Below, in pieces: positions 62,019 through 64,000 of a stretch of 64,000 nt of DNA. The stretch is from Planctomycetota bacterium (lineage in GTDB: Bacteria; Planctomycetota; B15-G4; JADJEK01). The stretch is from contig JADJEK010000007.1 of the NCBI GenBank assembly GCA_016709145.1, positions 186,001 through 250,000 on the forward strand, in the 5' to 3' direction. A program made the position numbers and the translations under genes. Below the pieces are notes generated by a model. It saw nothing but the letters and a program-made list of their open reading frames with translations, was not told the origin of the DNA and did not search any database. How positions within the stretch are numbered: position 1 is the first letter of the stretch; the number at the start of each line of letters is the position of its first letter.

Positions 62019-63734
62019 ATGGACGAGCACAAGAACAAGATCGCCGAACTCGTGGCTCGCACCCTCGGATGTGCGTCGACGCAGGTGTTGGCGTGGATCG
62101 AGACGCCCAAGGACCCGAAGCTCGGCGACTACGCGCTGCCGTGCTTCCTACTCGCGAAGGAACGTCGTCGGAGTCCGATGGCGATCGCGACCGAACTCGC
62201 CGCGTCTCTCGCCGCGCCGGCTCGGGATGCCGGCGTCGAAGCCGTGCGCGCCGTCGGTCCTTACGTCAACTTCACGCTCGATCGCGGCGCCTTCGTCGGT
62301 TCGACGCTGACCGCGATCCTCGGGCAGGGTGACGCGTACGGGAGCAGTGACGTCGGCGCCGGCAAGACCGTCGTCGTCGACTTCTCGTCGCCCAACATCG
62401 CGAAGCCGTTCGGAATCCACCACCTGCGCTCGACCGTGATCGGCGCGGCGATCGTCCGGCTGCACCGACGGCTCGGCTATCGCGTGGTCGGGATCAACCA
62501 CCTCGGCGATTGGGGAACGCAGTTCGGCCAACTCATCACCGCCTGGCAACGGCACGGCGACGAAGCGCGCCTCGATCGTGAGGGGATCCCCTATCTGCTC
62601 GAGCTCTACGTCGGGTTCAACCAGGAGCTCGCGACGAATCCCGGACTGCGCGACGACGCACGCCGCGCGTTCGCCGAACTCGAGCGCGGCGATCCCGAGG
62701 CCCGCAGGCTGTGGAAGCGCTTCCGCGACGTCAGCGAGGCCGAGTTCCGCCGCATCTACGACCTGCTCGGCATCCAGTTCGACGCGTTCACGGGCGAGTC
62801 GTTCTTCGAGGACAAGATGGCTCCCGTGGTCGCGGAACTCGCCGCGAAGGGGTTGCTGCAAGAAAGCCGCGACGCGCGCATCGTCGATCTGACGGCCGAC
62901 GGACTCGGCATCTGCCTGATCCAGAAGGCCGACGATTCGAGCCTCTACGTGACGCGCGACCTCGCGGCGGCGATGTACCGCCACGCGACGTACGGCTTCA
63001 CCAAGGCGCTCTACGTCGTCGGCGGCGCGCAGTCGTTGCACTTCCAGCAACTGGTGCGCGTGCTCGAGCTGCTCGGACGTGACTTCGCCAAGGGAGTGGT
63101 CCACGTGCCGTTCGGCTTGATGCGGTTCAAGGACCGCAAGATGTCGACGCGCAGCGGCGACATCTTGTTGCTCGAGGACGTGCTGAACCAGGCCGTCGCG
63201 CGCGCGCGTGCGATCGTGGCCGAGAAGAACCCGACGCTCGCGAACGACGAGGGCATCGCGAAAGCGATCGGTGTCGGCGCCGTCGTGTTCAACGACCTCA
63301 AGAACCGCCGCGTGCGCGACGTCGTGTTCGATTGGGCCGAAGTGCTCGCGTTCGAAGGCGAGACCGGGCCCTACGTCCAGTACTGCCACGCCCGCATCGC
63401 CAGCGTGCTGCGCAAGGCCGGCGGCAAGTCGGACGCCGACCTCGCGCGCGCGGACTTCACGCGGCTCGCGACCGACGTCGAGCGCGAACTCGTGCGCAAG
63501 ACCGCCGAGTTCGGCGCGGTCCTGACGCGAGCCGCTGACGCTTGCGAGCCGTCGTTCGTCGCGGATTATCTGCTCGAACTCGGAGCCGTGCTCAACCGCT
63601 TCTACATCGAATGCCGAATCCTCGGTGAAGAGCCGGCCACGTCGGACGCTCGGCTCGCGCTCGTGCGCGCCGCGCAAATCGTGCTCAAGAACGGACTCGC
63701 GGTCCTCGGACTCGAAGCCCTGGAGGAGATGTGA
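62019..63734 (+). CDS. argS: Arginyl-tRNA synthetase
   Basis: A 571-aa class I synthetase. It has an N-terminal tRNA-binding domain (1-110), the catalytic core with KPFGIHHLRST in place of the usual HIGH context, VGINHLGDWGTQFG, and KMSTRSGD for KMSKS. The C-terminal anticodon-binding domain is at about 450-571. The FGIHH/KMSTR variant signatures are known in some bacterial ArgRS. The ATG at 62019 matches the expected N-terminus (MDEHKNKIAELV). It is 4 bp upstream of apt and probably in one transcript with it. Confidence 0.95.
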   Translation: MDEHKNKIAELVARTLGCASTQVLAWIETPKDPKLGDYALPCFLLAKERRRSPMAIATELAASLAAPARDAGVEAVRAVGPYVNFTLDRGAFVGSTLTAILGQGDAYGSSDVGAGKTVVVDFSSPNIAKPFGIHHLRSTVIGAAIVRLHRRLGYRVVGINHLGDWGTQFGQLITAWQRHGDEARLDREGIPYLLELYVGFNQELATNPGLRDDARRAFAELERGDPEARRLWKRFRDVSEAEFRRIYDLLGIQFDAFTGESFFEDKMAPVVAELAAKGLLQESRDARIVDLTADGLGICLIQKADDSSLYVTRDLAAAMYRHATYGFTKALYVVGGAQSLHFQQLVRVLELLGRDFAKGVVHVPFGLMRFKDRKMSTRSGDILLLEDVLNQAVARARAIVAEKNPTLANDEGIAKAIGVGAVVFNDLKNRRVRDVVFDWAEVLAFEGETGPYVQYCHARIASVLRKAGGKSDADLARADFTRLATDVERELVRKTAEFGAVLTRAADACEPSFVADYLLELGAVLNRFYIECRILGEEPATSDARLALVRAAQIVLKNGLAVLGLEALEEM

Positions 63735-63738
63735 CGTC

Positions 63739-64000
63739 ATGGACGAACTGAAGAAGCTCATTCGCGACATCCCGGACTTCCCCAAGAAGGGGATCCTGTT
63801 CAAGGACGTCACGCCGCTGCTCGGCAGCGCGGACGGATTGCGCCTCACGATCCGCAAGCTGGCCGAGATCATCGCCGGCAAGCAGGTGACGAAGGTCGTC
63901 GGCATCGAGTCGCGCGGGTTCATCTTCGGCACCGCGCTGGCGCACGAGATGGGCCTCGGCTTCGTCCCGGTGCGTAAGCCCGGCAAGCTGCCCTACCAGA
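63739..64000 (+). CDS. apt: Adenine phosphoribosyltransferase, 3' end cut by window edge
   Basis: The first 87 residues are present: DELKKLIRDIPDFPKKGILFKD, then VVGIESRGFIFG and FVPVRKPGKLP, the standard N-terminal half of Apt, which salvages adenine to AMP. The ATG at 63739 follows the argS stop by 4 bp. The PRPP loop lies beyond the window. Confidence 0.93.
   Translation, partial: MDELKKLIRDIPDFPKKGILFKDVTPLLGSADGLRLTIRKLAEIIAGKQVTKVVGIESRGFIFGTALAHEMGLGFVPVRKPGKLPYQ

Overview
The window is 64 kb of high-GC bacterial DNA with about 43 protein genes and no rRNA, tRNA, CRISPR array, transposase or phage gene that I can see. Gene content fits Planctomycetota best (inference, roughly 60% sure): ECF sigma genes paired with single-pass membrane proteins, exported CHAT proteins, large secreted beta-helix and FG-GAP proteins, and class I tRNA synthetases with variant signatures. 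A myxobacterial-type genome is the main alternative.

Region 1 (1-14035, minus strand) is a fatty-acid/propionate degradation cluster: three thiolases, two 3-hydroxyacyl-CoA dehydrogenases, an enoyl-CoA hydratase, two acyl-CoA dehydrogenases, a split methylmalonyl-CoA mutase and its chaperone MeaB. Many junctions overlap (ATGA, GTGA, TGATG). A cyclophilin-type isomerase and an excisionase-like DNA-binding protein are built into the cluster. Together the enzymes take acyl-CoAs to acetyl-CoA, and propionate-derived methylmalonyl-CoA to succinyl-CoA. An 881-bp gap full of hairpins splits the cluster at 3924-4804.

Region 2 (14159-26919) holds a membrane sensor/glycosyltransferase fusion, an ABC-F ATPase, a DsbD-like thiol reductase with a duplicated N-domain, a small TPR protein, two tandem ATP-grasp ligases coupled to a methyltransferase-like gene, and a Nudix hydrolase coupled to a GIDE-LemA membrane protein.

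Region 3 (27013-42882) is the most unusual part. It is an old tandem duplication of a five-gene module, with two copies of 7797 and 7798 bp repeating about every 8.1 kb. Each copy has, in order, a secreted beta-helix protein, an ECF sigma factor, a single-pass membrane protein (candidate anti-sigma factor), an exported CHAT-family cysteine peptidase, and a convergent secreted FG-GAP repeat protein. In both copies the CHAT gene overlaps the membrane-protein gene by exactly 70 nt, and both beta-helix genes have the same candidate ECF promoter. I propose that the exported CHAT protease controls sigma release by cleaving the membrane partner. This resembles the sigma/inhibitor/TPR-CHAT arrangement of type III-E CRISPR systems, but there is no CRISPR here and the location would be the envelope. 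A third exported CHAT protein stands alone at 59020-61173.

Region 4 (43113-48396) is a redox locus: an orphan PyrK-like flavin/[2Fe-2S] subunit, divergent from a fused ferredoxin-NrfD membrane protein and a cytoplasmic molybdopterin oxidoreductase.

Region 5 (48857-64000) is mostly housekeeping and single genes: RecQ helicase, an RIC-type di-iron repair protein, a secreted beta-propeller, leucyl/phenylalanyl-tRNA-protein transferase, an HDOD protein, an alpha/beta hydrolase, an M14 peptidase, an aminotransferase, the third CHAT protein, a Nudix hydrolase, argS and the start of apt. A perfect 26-bp inverted repeat lies at the end of the third CHAT gene, and a short dispersed element (core CAGCCCGTTGAA) recurs at gene ends.
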